A DNA stretch of 64,000 nucleotides from Glandiceps talaboti (taxonomy: Eukaryota; Hemichordata; Enteropneusta; Spengelidae). Both the position numbers and the translations under genes were made by a program. Under the pieces are notes generated by a model. That model saw only the letters and a list, made by a program, of their open reading frames with translations. It searched no databases and was not told the DNA's origin. The number at the start of each line of letters is the position of its first letter. Within the stretch, counting starts at the first letter, position 1. The stretch lies in contig NC_135559.1 in NCBI RefSeq assembly GCF_964340395.1, positions 913,501 to 977,500 of the forward strand, given 5' to 3'. Below are positions 22,098 to 33,970 of the stretch, one piece after another.

Positions 22098-22308
22098 CTA
22101 TATCAATGTATTTCAGTGTGTCTGTATATCAGTGTATTTCAGTGTGTCTGTATATCGGTGTATTTCAGTGTGCCTGTATATCAGTGTATTTCAGTGTGTC
22201 TGTATATCGGTGTATTTCAGTGTGTCTGTATATCGGTGTATTTCAGTGTGTCTGTATATCGGTGTATTTCAGTGTGTCTGTATATCAGTGTATTTCAGTG
22301 TGCCTGTA
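22098..22308 (+). repeat. 26-bp minisatellite, about 8 units
   Basis: The unit is TGTATATC(A/G)GTGTATTTCA followed by GTGTGTC. The A/G position and one T/C position alternate between units. The plus-strand frames reading CISVCLY/FQCVCI come from this array; 26 bp is not a codon multiple. Confidence 0.95.
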
Positions 22309-22423
22309 TCTGGCCAATGTGTCTCTGTATGTCTGCTTTGAAGTGGTAGAAAGTATTTGTATGTAAAGTGTAGGTAGAATATGTTAAACCTTACCTTTCT
22401 GTTGATGGGATATCTCTGTTTTC

Positions 22424-22426
<3 letters not shown>

Positions 22427-22506
<80 letters not shown>

Positions 22507-22560
22507 TGTGTGTGTGTGTACGTACGTACGTACGTACGTACGTACGTACGTACGTACGTA
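22427..22560 (+). repeat. Compound (GT)n-(GTGC)n-(GTAC)n microsatellite
   Basis: (GT)n from 22427, (CGTG)n at about 22488-22507, then 43 bp of pure GTAC repeats at 22518-22560. The last block is fully self-complementary. Confidence 0.97.
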
Positions 22561-25500
22561 CATGTGCATGTACGTGTGTGGCAAATGCATGCATCGTTGG
22601 GTGGGTGGATAGGATGGATCATAGAGAGGGTCAGCCAAAACAAAAATAGTGATTTGAGGGTCTAGGGGTGTACTGGCACAAGCCTAATGGTACAAAGCTT
22701 TATAACATGTCACTAATCAATGCAATTGCTCTTCTGTTAAACATTTTATAAAATTATTTCCTTATTAAACATGTCAATATAACCAGATTTCTGTGTTGGG
22801 CTCTTCTAAGGTAAAAATTAGCCATCACATGCTCAAAGGTTGTACATGTAAGAATCAATGCAACTAAACTAGGCAACTAAATAAAAAATGTAAATGTAGT
22901 CTAAACCAGTCAGTGCAATTTAAATTTCTATGTAGAGAATCTTGTAGGATAAGAAAGATGATGACTTTGTTAAGAGTTTAACACATTGGTTGTCATGTAA
23001 CTATAGACTAGTGTATTGCCAAGACCATCTCATATTTCCATTGAGAAATCTTGTATGTTTTATTTTATTTATATTTAATTACAAATTAAGACATTGTTTT
23101 GAAGTGTGTCTGATATTGAAGGGTATGTCTGGTAAACCTTGATTGATTATCACTTGTAGTGAAACAATGTTGCAATCATTCATGCAATTACTCCAGACTC
23201 ATTACTAGGCACTAAGGTTCTCACTAAGTGATGTTTTTGAAGTTAAAAATTTACTTGATTAAATTATAATGATGATACACTTTAGACAAAACAGTGATCT
23301 TGGTTGTAACATTGAGAATGAAATACAACCAAATACTATAATTTCAAGGGATTTATGTTTCACTGAAAAAAGAAATTAGTCTGTTTGCCTTAACTTAATT
23401 TTCACTAATTTAGGAAGGTATACAATAATGAATGGTATCTATGAATGAAAGATACTTTCAAGGGATTTTATTTTTGTGGAAAACCACACCAACGGAAACT
23501 GTGAAAATAAATTCCAAGTGAAAATGTAGTATTTCCATAGACGTGCTCTCTCCAATGTCTATGGTATTTCACAGTAGATGAGTATAAACAAATGGTCTTA
23601 CTTGAGGATGGTAGAAATGTGTTTTGTAACAAACGAGTGGACCGTGTCAGAGCATAGGTCTCCTTCATCAAGGTATTACAAACATCTTGTTACTTACCGG
23701 GTGGTGCAATGTAAACTACTTGGCATCACTCTATGACTTTTTTACATCATTAAGTTGCAACATTATATCACAAGTTTGCTGACATTTTTATTTAGCTTTC
23801 ACATCTATAATTATTACTGTCATTTTTCACACTTGTATAATTTTTGGATTTGTATCGTGAAATTTTAATTATTTTGATGAGTGATCAAAAGAAGAATTGA
23901 TGACTTGTTATCCAAAAATGGAGAATGAAGAGATTTTGATGTTTTCTTGATACATAATGTATGTAATTATAAAAATGAGTCACTACTCATTCTTACCTAA
24001 TTTGGTAACAATGGGGTTGTAGTTGTTTTTATATTCCTTGGTTAACTTTATTTAATGTCACAAGTATTCTAAGATTATCAAAATTTCAACAAAAATATAA
24101 TGATTTTTAACCAATGGTGAATCTGAAATATGTAGATGATATGATTTGCCAATGGGCATAAAGATTTTTTTTTTATTTTAGTTTTAACTTATATCGCTAC
24201 TATAACCAATCTAGATTCCAAGTACCTATAGTATGAGAAATGTTTTCACAACAGAAATGGGTTGTCATAGATACAGAGAATATCTTCACATATACTGAAA
24301 TATTATCAAATAGGATGATCCAGAAGAAAACCCCCCAAAAAACAAGAAATGGGAAACTCAAAACTGAGACATTGTAGCAAATAATATAAAAGTTCATTTA
24401 CTACAATGTATAAATATATACAAGTGTGCTAGTGGTTCACTTGTATGTCATTAACAGATGTTTTTGTTCAGTCTTGAAGTTTTATGGATGTTTTGCTGTC
24501 TCATGTTTCACTGCAGTGGGTCCCTGTGCTCATTAATACACGCCACATTTGTGTAACATGTCTAAGGTCATGGCAAGAGATAAAGTTGAATTGTGATGAT
24601 TTACACATTTGTATAAGAATGCTTGATAATCAGAAGTAAGAGAAAATCTCAATACACTAATTAAATGGAACCAAATTAATGTTAAGAAGATTTCTTGGAT
24701 GTGTCCACACTTGGTATGTTGAATCACTTCTAAATCAAACCAAATTGAATCTCCTATCTCAAAGTTCACATTGTGGTATAACATAAATTTCTAAGCCCAA
24801 TAAAACTAGTTTCAAGTTTAATCAATAAACTATTTGCAGTTTTCAGAGCTGTGCAAAGAAAAATCAATTTTTCATGGCTTGATTGACAAGTATAATGGAC
24901 AGATTATTGATCTATGTTTAATAATCCATATTTATGAAATATTTTTAATTGATAGGAGTTTATTCAGTGATCTTAAAACTACAAAATCTATTTTATACAA
25001 AACAGTTGATAATTGTACTAATGAGTGATTCAGCTGTCTTTTTTATTGATTAAACTTCGACATCAATCAACCAATAACAGTAACTGGATTGGCTGTCTTG
25101 TAAGCTTGTTTTGACATTCGCAATTTTTTTATTAATTTTAGATTCAACAGACTTCCTCGTAACTGAATCTGTTCCACTTTGTATAATCAAATAATCCTAA
25201 TAGCACTCAACCTAATGAATAACTATTAACGCACCATTTGACTTAAGGTTGTTGTATAGGCTATTTTTCATCCAATTCTTTATTGTACAAATATTGTTGT
25301 AACTTTGTTAAAAATAAAGATATTGACACCAAATTTTCTGAGTTTGTCCCTTTAATATTCATCATAGCATTAAAAACATTAAAGTAGAGTTTGTTTAAAT
25401 TATGATGAAATTTGACACCTGTGTATATTATTATATCATATTTTTCATATTTTCCACTCTGTAATAGGCAATTTTGATTTTTTTTTAAATTTTTTTTTAC

Positions 25501-25820
25501 AGTTGTGATCATAAATATACATGTCAAAATCTGTCTAGACAAAATTTTGAAATTTTGATCCAAAATGCTTCAAATTAATTGTCAAAAAGGCAAATTTTGT
25601 TGTATGCGTACCCCATTTTCAACAAAGTAGTGCCGAGTGCCTGTTTCACTAACAAAAAATCCCTCTAACCAGTTTCTCGTCCTTCATCTCAATTATCAAA
25701 TAAAACAAACCCGAATTCCCTAGCATGTATAATAAGCTAGAACGAGTAAAATGAAGAAACGTTCTAAATGGTCAAAAAGGCAAAAAAATCCCATTTTTTG
25801 ACAACTTCTCAACCATTTTG
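22561..25820. other. AT-rich, CpG-poor stretch without a defensible exon
   Basis: Read for splice-bounded frames on both strands. Weak candidates only. An open frame from 24517 (after TTTCACTGCAG) has GTAAGAG close to its end at about 24634. A 64-codon frame (24834-25028) begins just before an ACTATTTGCAG acceptor-like site. A strong minus-strand donor at about 23696 has no open exon. None has a recognisable product. This is where the 3' end of a gene containing the 21126 exon would be expected. Confidence 0.3.
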
Positions 25821-27579
25821 CGGTACTTGTAAAAACAATACTTGCGAACGCGTAAGTGATTCTGTCTCTTTGAACCCTCTAGAATGAATGAAAATCGTAA
25901 TATGGCTTGAAAACAGGTTAACACTCTGATATATGGCCGCTTACATTGCTAATATGTAGCGTTTCGGTAATGCGATCAACTGTGTCAAGGCTAGGGGGAC
26001 ATCAACAAACTCATGCATATTGCGCATGCGTATCTTTGATTTCAATACGGAGCATACTGTCACTCAGTTACTTTCTACAGCGTGATATGAAAACTTTTAG
26101 CTGCCGTTGGACAACCCTCGAAGACTCACTACCATATTTGGCACACACTACCACGATGCCGAAAACGAAACTAGGTAAAAGACGTTCCAAACTTCGTTAC
26201 GAGGCCTTGGCTGAGAATGGAGGGACAGTGTTTCCGTGTGATCATATCTAGTCATGACTCATGCTTGCAGACGTAACTTGTACGTGCGGGGTGACGGTAG
26301 ATTATGAATATGACCTTGGAGGACAGACTAGAGTTTCGAATTACTCCCTCTGAAACTACGCACCGGACTACAGCAAATATTATGTATTTTACGCATTTTC
26401 AATAAAAATTACATAGAAAAAATTGTGTCTGCAGACAACCATAAATTTGTGTCTGCAGGCAACCATACGCATTCCATTAGCCAAAGAAGACAGAGCGAGT
26501 TTGCCTACAGTGTGAGCTCACACGTGTGAACGGCGCGGTACAAGCAAACATGAGGTCTATGAGTATGATGCAAATCGTCGTTCCTGAAATTGCCTGTTCG
26601 ATAGTCCATGACGACTCAAATGTACAATGTGAGCAAAATTAAAATGTTTCAATGTTTCAGTTAGGTCCTCAGTGTAATATTGACGTGTGTTACGTATCAT
26701 TCCCTGGGAAAATCATGATTTCCATCCGCAGATTGCTATAAATAAACACAGTTGCTTTGATTTGTTTATTGTTGTGTCTTTGATTACTTGATGTGTCGCC
26801 CATGTCGGCATGCAATCTGAAAATGGTTGTTTTATTCAGGAAAGCGACTCTTAAAATGTATCTAAGCCGTTCATAAAATGTTCAATATTTGTTGGCACTA
26901 TCAGCTAGTCATGACATCGACTAACATCGTAGAGACATACTGGGATTATATTTACCGCTACGGAGACCAAACTTGGCTCGATCAATATTAACCGTACCGC
27001 ATGCATTTGTTTTGAAATACATCGCTTGTGGTAATTGTATCGATGTGAACTCGTACTCGCACATGTGACACGGTGATGTTATATTATTAGCCTTTAAGTC
27101 TAGAAACGAATACGACGTGAATAGTAATACATGTAGTTTAGTTAAGATTGACTGCTTTCAGAGATGACACCGTGGCTTTTGGAAATAGAACAAGTTTAAA
27201 TCAATCATAAAACAGCCTTCACCGAATTTTGAAAAACAAAACGTGGAAGGAAAATCATTTGACTTGAGATCGTGTACGTGTGTACATAATACATCGACGC
27301 CGTACTTCTGAACTTATGCTAAACTCGGAGTGTGGGCAATACTTCTGCGGGCACCTGATTCTGTCAGAAGCACATGCTCACGATGACAAAAAAATTGTCA
27401 TCCATCAAACGTTTTTTTTTCGTCTTTAAATTTATAACAATTGACAAAAATGCCGACACTCAACGTTTTACAGTCAGGCATTTAAAATACTAAAACATCT
27501 TTACGGCAGACTCTCACACTCCCCGTGTGTGTGTTACTCAGGAATTTGTCGTAGAGGGCGCATCAGACTCCCCAGCAAA
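25821..27579 (+). promoter_or_regulatory. CpG-richer segment, candidate promoter zone
   Basis: CpG dinucleotides become frequent here (for example AACGCGTAAG, GGCGCGGTAC, CATCGACGCCG), after 25 kb where they are rare. Tandem arrays and recognised transposons are absent. The zone ends at a candidate first coding exon with a signal peptide. I infer a promoter or unmethylated zone. No TATA box or initiator can be assigned. A doublet of TGTGTCTGCAGACAACCATA and TGTGTCTGCAGGCAACCATA lies at about 26424-26466. Confidence 0.4.
26157..26252 (+). CDS. Possible short ORF or first exon, unrecognised
   Basis: ATG at 26157 with A at -3 (CCACGATGCCG) opens a 31-codon frame (MPKTKLGKRRSKLRYEALAE and on to a TAG). 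It is part of a 101-codon frame from 25946. Its start is basic. An AAACTAG/GTAAAAG splice donor lies after six codons, so a first exon ending at about 26175 is an alternative. No family recognised; it could be an upstream ORF in a leader. Confidence 0.2.
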
Positions 27580-27634
27580 ATGTCAATTACTCTTAGTTGG
27601 TCAAAGTTTGTGGCTGTGTTACTGCTTATTGACG
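27580..27634 (+). CDS. Candidate first coding exon with signal peptide
   Basis: ATG at 27580 (CAGCAAAATGT, A at -3) encodes MSITLSWSKFVAVLLLID, a short polar start with a Lys and then a hydrophobic core, typical of a secretory signal. It is followed by G and a donor, GACG then GTATGC. It leaves in phase 1, the phase most often seen after signal-peptide exons. It sits at the right edge of the CpG-richer zone, as a first exon would. Joining 29913-29993 and 33044-33105 keeps the frame and gives 65 residues ending in TGA. The product is not recognised. The join is inferred from phase and splice signals only. Confidence 0.4.
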
Positions 27635-27769
27635 GTATGCCCTTTGCTAGTTCCGACTCCAATGCGTCTATATAAATATGTATGAGTGGATTTACATAGT
27701 TTTATTGATAAATTCACCTGACGTCCTAGCCCACACAGATACCTTAAGTGGAATTGGGGTACTGTAAAC
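27635..27769. other. Start of presumed intron 1
   Basis: Short stretch between the donor and the tandem array; nothing further recognised. Confidence 0.3.
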
Positions 27770-28968
27770 ACTGCTTTATCAACTTACCCTCTAAGTACTG
27801 TAAGCATTGCTCAATCAACTCACCCTCTAAGCAAATTAAGTGTCATTCTCTCAACTCACCCTCTAAGTGAATTAAGTGTCATTCTCTCAACTCACCCTCT
27901 AAGTGAATTAAGCGTTATTCTCTCAACTTACACTCTAAGCGAATTAAGTGTCATTCTCTCAACTCACCCTCTAAGCGAATTAAGCATCATTCTCTCAACT
28001 CACCCTCTAAGCGAATTAAGCGTTATTCTCTCAACTCACCCTCTAAGCGAATTAAGTGTCATTCTCTCAACTCAGCCTCTAAGCGAATTAAGCATCATTC
28101 TCTCAACTCACCCTCTAAGCGAATTAAGTGTCATTCTCTCAACTCACCCTCTAAGCGAATTAAGTGTCATTCTCTCAACTCAGCCTCTAAGCGAATTAAG
28201 CATCATTCTCTCAACTCACCCTCTAAGCGAATTAAGTGTCATTCTCTCAACTTACCCTCTAAGCGAATTAAGTGTCATTCTCTCAACTCACCCTCTAAGC
28301 GAATTAAGTGTCATTCTCTCAACTCAGCCTCTAAGCAAATTAAGCTTCATTCTCTCAACTCACCCTCTAAGTGAATTAAGTGTCATTCTCTCAACTCACC
28401 CTCTAAGTGAATTAAGTGTCATTCTCTCAACTCACACTCTAAGCGAATTAAGCATCATTCTCTCAACTCACCCTCTAAGCGAATTAAGTGTCATTCTCTC
28501 AACTCACCCTCTAAGCGAATTAAGTGTCATTCTCTCAACTTACCCTCTAAGTGAATTAAGTGTCATTCTCTCAACTTACCCTCTAAGCAAATTAAGCATC
28601 ATTCTCTCAACTCACCCTCTAAGCAAATTAAGCGTCATTCTCTCAACTTACCCTCTAAGCGAATTAAGCGTTATTCTCTCAACCTACCCTCTAAGCAAAT
28701 TAAGCATCATTCTCTCAACTCACCCTCTAAGCGAATTAAGCATCATTCTCTCAACTCACCCTCTAAGCGAATTAAGTGTCATTCTCTCAACTCACCCTCT
28801 AAGAGAATTAAGTGTCATTCTCTCAACTTACCCTCTAAGCAAATTAAGTGTCCTTCTCTCAACTTACCCTCTAAGTGAATTAAGTGTCATTCTCTCAACT
28901 TACCCTCTAAGCAAATTAAACATCATTCTCTCAACTTACCCTCTAAGCAAATTAAGTGTCATTCTACA
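27770..28968 (+). repeat. 36-bp tandem repeat, about 33 units
   Basis: The unit is CATTCTCTCAACTCACCCTC followed by TAAGCGAATTAAGTGT. Substitutions cluster at a few positions (CTCA/CTTA, AGCG/AGTG/AGCA, GTGT/GCAT/GCGT). Unit length is remarkably constant. The first one or two units are diverged (contain TACTGTAAGCA). Although 36 is a codon multiple, no long frame results because stops occur in each frame. On the minus strand each unit contains GGGTGAGT, a good splice-donor match. Confidence 0.96.
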
Positions 28969-29912
28969 AAAAAATCACAGTTCTTAAAATGTCTTAAAAA
29001 TTCACAGAAAGAGAGAACAGCAATTATTATATATCCTGTTGTTGAAAGAATATTTATTTTTTGAAAATACAGCCGTTGATTAAGACAAATGAATATTGAT
29101 GACAATTCTTGAAATTCAAATAAGTACTGTTGCAGTTACAAAATTGATTACTTTATGTGTTTTTAGCCATTTGTTTTTATTTTATTTATTCATCTCTGGT
29201 CAGAATTATTGCCTTTGACAATATTGTACAACAAACATCAACTTATATGTAGTGAAGCTCGGCCAAAAATAGGAATAACACACGTTTATAACACATACTT
29301 GACCTTAGTTGTATATCATAACTGTTAGATAAGGAACAAAACTGCAACTGTTTTTTTTTATGTTTATTAGAAATGAAATAACTACCTCAAAAATGAAAAA
29401 CAAGATAATTTTATGGATTTTATTCATGCAACTCACAAATTATGCAAATAACCATAAATAACCCACTGTCTACATACAATGTAATATTATTTTCTGACTT
29501 ACTGTGAAGTTCTTAACAAAAATTAGACTGGTTATAATTAATATTTTGGATTATCATTGTTGCTTGTTTTGTAATATTTGGTTTCAGTAAATTGTATGAT
29601 CATACTGGGTACTTGGAATCTCTGATTAACAATACTATATACTTCCAATGATGTCATTTTAAGAATCTTGTATTTGAGTTCATATCATAGACATATTAAA
29701 TAATTCATATATTTCTTCTGTTAATTTTATCATTTTTCTGTAAAAGTTAATTTGAATGTTTTGCTTTGTTTTGTCACAGACAATTCGTTGTCTGTGGTTT
29801 TGTTGTTTTTAATCATTTCACAAGAGTGAAATTATAGGAGATATAAAATTTATGAGTTATTAGTAAGTGTACACAGACAGCTACAAGTAGGTTTCATTTT
29901 TTCCATTCTTAG
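28969..29912. other. AT-rich spacer or intron
   Basis: Begins with a fragment of dispersed family R4 (AATCACAGTTCTTAAAATGT, about 28972-28992). Otherwise CpG-poor with no exon recognised. It ends in the pyrimidine-rich acceptor TTCATTTTTTCCATTCTTAG. Confidence 0.35.
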
Positions 29913-29993
29913 AACTGGTACAGCAAATGAAAGTAAGCTTTACTGGAACAAAAGTCAGAATGGATGCAATTGTTGCCGGTCTCTCTCTATCAG
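29913..29993 (+). CDS. Candidate 81-nt internal exon
   Basis: Good acceptor (CATTTTTTCCATTCTTAG) and donor (TATCAG then GTAGAG). In the frame continued from 27634 (G plus AA gives Glu) it reads LVQQMKVSFTGTKVRMDA then IVAGLSLS and leaves in phase 1, so it is a symmetrical 1-1 exon. A second frame is also open (TGTANESKLYWNKSQNGC and so on), so the reading frame is not certain. No domain recognised. Confidence 0.35.
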
Positions 29994-30157
29994 GTAGAGG
30001 GTGATTTACTAAAATTAAATATAAACAAGGACTACATGTACATGAAACACAGTGCACGTCCCTGTCATAATTTTGACAGACAACATTAAACCATGCATGA
30101 TATCATCATTGTACACTTAGACTATGTGATGATAATACAATGTAGACATATTCAGCA

Positions 30158-30378
30158 ATGTATATAAATCCACTCTGAAAGAGACAGACACAAGCAACAA
30201 TTGTACTGCAATGTATATAAATCATCCACGGCAAAAGACAGAAACAAGCAAAAATTGTGTAATTACAATGTATATGAATCCCTCTCTGAAAGAGACAGAC
30301 ACATACAACAATTGTATTGCAAATTTGTATTTAAATCACCCACGGCAAGAGACAGACAAAGGCAATAATTGTATCTGT
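30158..30378 (+). repeat. About 55-bp tandem repeat, four units in an alternating pattern
   Basis: CAATGTATATAAATC...GAGACAGACA(C/A)A...CAA(C/A)AATTGTA recurs four times. Units 1 and 3 share C(T)CTCTGAAAGAGAC, and units 2 and 4 share CA(T/C)CCACGGCAA(A/G)AGACAG. This indicates a duplicated dimer. The 75-codon plus-strand frame here is a by-product. Confidence 0.8.
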
Positions 30379-31395
30379 TTTGACGTTTGTTCCTTCACTG
30401 CTTATTATATTTCTTCTGTTGTATATTGTCATAGATAGATCAGGGTGCTTTAAGTGTCTGAGGCTAATTTGTTACATAAAGTTTCTATGTAAGGATGTTA
30501 CATAAGAGCTGGTACAGTGAACAGTTAATATTTCATGACAGGTCATTTGTTTAATGTCAATGATATTAATCTTCTGAATAATAGGAATGAAGACAATATG
30601 GTTTATGGTCCCAAGAATCAATAGCACAGTAAAATATATTTGATATATCAGTTGTAAATTGGTCAAAACATGTTTAGTTGTTTCCAATTTACCATTCCAA
30701 AGTAACTATATTTTACCGTCCAATATTATTGATACACTAACAATGTGGTATATGATAAAGGGCATGCATATCTAGGTCAACTAAAAGCCTTTGCACCTGT
30801 TATGATAATATTATTTAAGTTCCAGGTGTGGTGAAATGAAATCCTCATGTAATGGTACACGGTCTTATTTTTGTGTTAATTCTTTCCACTTTTAATTAAT
30901 TATAATTATTATTCAAGAGAAAATTAATATATGCAATCATTGAATAGTTATTTGAAACTTATTAAATGTTAAGTTGCACATTATAATTATTATGTATTGC
31001 AACATATCTTACAATCATATTTGCCATAGTAGTGTTTGTTAACTTTAAGCCTTTAGTTTTGTTGGAAGAGTATTGTTGTATTTCTATTGAGAATTGTGGT
31101 TACAAAAGTGGTGATTGTTTTTTGAAATTTAAATATGTTCCTGTGTTAGATTGTTAATATATTGAGAAATGTAAAATATTGAGAATAATAAAGTGTCTAC
31201 GCATGATCTCGTACAATTTGTGTGTGATATTCATGTAAATTGTTAAAAGTTGGAGAAACTCACAAGTGAAGTGTACTTTGATATAGTTTTATTTACAGGT
31301 TTGTTTAGCTCTCCGTGTTTGTGTATGACTGTTCTCTATCTCTCTATCTCTCTTGTCTCTGTGTATCAGTTAGTATAATTCAGCTGTTGTTGCTT

Positions 31396-31397
<2 letters not shown>
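30379..31397. other. AT-rich spacer
   Basis: No gene recognised; CpG almost absent. A 71-codon minus-strand frame at 30472-30687 has no support. Confidence 0.4.
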
Positions 31398-31493
<96 letters not shown>

Positions 31494-31786
31494 CTATACT
31501 TTTACACCCTAGTGTTTTTAAAAGGACACAAGTACCTTTATTTTGAACTGAGTTTTATTATGTGTTGTTTTGATGTGTCTCTAGGTATCAATGTGAAATA
31601 TTACAATGAACTACCCGGGGGTGGGGGTGGGGGGGTGGTATGTGCAGCTGTTAATTTCACATCAATAGAACTTTTATTACTGCAACAAGTGTACAAGTAC
31701 TGAAGTCAATACTATAGTATTACTATAGGACTGTTCACGAGTTACTCTGGCAACAGTGCTAGTTTCTAAATATTTGACATGTATTC
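31398..31786 (+). mobile_element. Dispersed element R3, copy A, with (CT)n leader
   Basis: About 78 bp of (CT)n and (CA)n lead into a 300-bp body nearly identical to 52206-52476: CCTATACTTTTACACCCTAG, AAAAGGACACAAGTACCTTT, TTATGTGTTGTTTTGATGTG, GTGCAGCTGTTAATTTCACA, ACTATAGTATTAC(T/C)ATAGGA, CACGAGTTACTCTGGCAACA. Identity ends at AGTTTCTAAATATTTGA. This copy has a private G-rich insertion of about 25 bp (31616-31640). High identity in two places 21 kb apart, same orientation, argues for a recent mobile or duplicated element. Confidence 0.8.
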
Positions 31787-32205
31787 AAAGGGACTGATAC
31801 CATTCTGGTGTGTTCTGTTTTCCCTTTTGAGACCTCACACTGCCACATTGTTCTCGTGTTTTCTATGGCATACACTGGATAGCAGCACAGGTGTGTATTA
31901 GGTAATTTCATTCAAACCTAGCACAAAGGTGCAGATGGTGCATGTACATCCTATTACATGATGATTTCAAGCCTTGTTCATCTGTGTAGCTGGGATGTAT
32001 ATCTATAGCAAAAGTTAGTCCTGAACTAAAGAATTATTGCACCTGTTCGCTATGGCCCCACTGATTAGATATCACAAATACGAGAACATGGGATTGAATT
32101 ATGGGACTTTAATCGTATCTATTTCAAACCCACATCTACAAACTGTCAGAATAACAGCAGATATGCCCACTGTCAGATGCACACTTCATTTGACATGTAC
32201 TCAGG
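31787..32205. other. Unassigned spacer
   Basis: No gene recognised. The frame at 32037-32411 runs into the tandem repeat that follows. Confidence 0.35.
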
Positions 32206-32805
32206 CTTACACACTATCTATGTCAAACAGTTACATGCACAGTGTACTAACAATAGTAACAAATACTTCCACACTATCTATGTCAAACAGTTACATGCAC
32301 AGTGTACTAAGATATACTTCCACACTATCTATGTCAAATAGTTACATGCACATGCAGTGTATTACATATACTTCCACACTATGTCAAACAGTTACATGCA
32401 CAGTGTACTAAGATATACTTCCACACTATCTATGTCAAATAGTTACATGCACAGTGTATTACATATACTTCCACACTATCTATGTCAAACAGTTACATGC
32501 ACAGTGTACTAACATATACTTCCACACTATCTATGTCAAATAGTTACATGCACAGTGTATTACATATACTTCCACACTATGTCAAACAGTTACATGCACA
32601 GTGTAGTAACATATACTTCCACACTATGTCAAACAGTTACATGCACAGTGTAGTAACATATACTTCCACACTATGTCAAACAGTTACATGCACAGTGTAT
32701 TACATATACTTCCACACTATGTCAAACAGTTACATGCACAGTGTATTACATATACTTCCACACTATGTCAAACAGTTACATTCACAGTGTACTAACATAT
32801 CCAAG
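32206..32805 (+). repeat. 46-51-bp tandem repeat, about 12 units
   Basis: Units read CTTCCACACTATCTATGTCA AACAGTTACATGCACAGTGT plus AC(T)AACATATA. Shorter units lack CTAT after CACTAT. One unit has a CATG insertion. Plus-strand frames rich in YMHSVL come from this array. Confidence 0.93.
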
Positions 32806-33043
32806 TCATGACAATACCCCAACTGTTTGTATCAAAGTCATGTTCTAATACATTGGATGTATGTCTAACAATTGTCCTGGTCCCATTAGCCTATATTCGT
32901 TATACACATGGCTGACTGAACCTTGCCCAGTAGAGCGTAGTGAACTTTGAACACTGAACTTTGCTACAACTGTGCTTCAAGCATGTTAAAGATATACATA
33001 CATGTACCCTCTATATACCAGTTATCTACCTAATATATTTCAG

Positions 33044-33105
33044 GTGGTTGTGATCTCTGGGAGCCAAGAATAGTTGATTTTCCAGTTCCAAGATGCATTG
33101 CGTGA
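33044..33105 (+). CDS. Candidate terminal coding exon
   Basis: Acceptor CTAATATATTTCAG, then in the frame continued from 29993 the residues GCDLWEPRIVDFPVPRCIA and a TGA at 33103-33105. Total coding length with the two upstream exons is 198 nt, so the phases close exactly. A competing reading is a donor GC/GTGAGAG at 33102, which would continue the gene. TTCCAAGATGCA here is echoed inverted near 33370 (TGCATCTTGGAA), so part of this sequence may belong to a repeat. Product unknown. Confidence 0.28.
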
Positions 33106-33540
33106 GAGCACATCGCTTATTTTGCTATGTTTAGTCTTGTTTTGTCTTTATTACATTTGAAATAACATTTTTAGCAGGAAATGATGGAAAGACATGATGA
33201 CCTCTTTGACTATGAGTGATTTAAGAGAACAAAGACTAAACACTATCAATGACACAGAGATTTTATGTGTGAACACAGGGTATTAGGTCAGGTGACAACC
33301 ATCCCCCTGAGTAGCGTGTGCAAACCCCTCAGTGCATACACAATACATGGTATTGTATGGAGAGACGCACAGTGCATCTTGGAACAGGCAACAGGTCTAT
33401 AATGTCTTTGCTTTTGATGTAGCACAGTATGCACATGTTTTTCTGTAAATTAGTTATTCCTATTCCAGTTAGCTGTGTCCTCATGTACTAGTTTAATCAA
33501 ATTGTGATAACCATATGTGTATATTTTATTGTCTTAAAAA
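33106..33540. other. Spacer or 3' flank
   Basis: No frame of interest. AATAAA occurs at 33539-33544, at the start of an R4 repeat copy; use as a poly(A) signal is unproven. Confidence 0.3.
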
Positions 33541-33970
33541 TAAAATCGATTGAAAATTATTTGAATAACCTTGAAGTTCCTGAAAATCACAGTTCTTAAA
33601 CTTTCTCCAAACTTGAGCAAACTATGAAAGCTTGTTTCTGGCCCTTTTGAAATAATGAATAAAATTTGGAATTCTCTTTTCAAGGAATTCAACAATCTTT
33701 TATTTTGCAATAGAGTTAACACAGTAGTCGGTGGCCATATTGGATTCTAAAATGGCTAAAGATTTGTATCAGTTTGATCGCTATGGTAACCATTGTATTC
33801 CTTGATTTAAGAGAATTGGCTTAGTATTCTTGAACGAAATTGCAGAAACAGTTTATAACAGTTTGATTTGAATTGAAAATGAATTTTGAGTTTTCTTGAA
33901 TGGAGGAACAGAGTCAGTTTAAACAGTTTATTTCTTAGGTGCATGTTTTGTGCTTTATGATGGCCTCTCT
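33541..33970 (+). repeat. Dispersed repeat family R4, copy 1
   Basis: Shares with 34415-34880 the order AATCACAGTTCTTAAA, CTTCAAAC-like block, CCTTTTGAAA, TCAAGGAATTCA, TTTTATTTT...AGAGTTAAC, GGTGGCCATATTGGATTCTA, TAGTATT(C/T)TTGAAC and GGTGCATGTTTTGTG. Non-coding. Weaker copies lie at 36780-37050 and 42395-42665, and a fragment at about 28972. Confidence 0.7.

Noticed and set aside
22269-22665. Several frames of Cys-Val, His-Thr and Val-Arg-Thr-Tyr repeats
   Set aside because: Products of GT, GTGC and GTAC microsatellites on both strands.
23882-23960. LVIQKWRMKRF-stop, considered as the missing end of a villin headpiece
   Set aside because: Two in-frame stops lie just upstream and the spacing of Trp and final Phe does not fit the domain.
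24517-24635. Open frame after TTTCACTGCAG ending near GTAAGAG (WVPVLINTRHICVT and on)
   Set aside because: No family recognised, and the minus strand is also open here; consistent with chance in AT-rich sequence.
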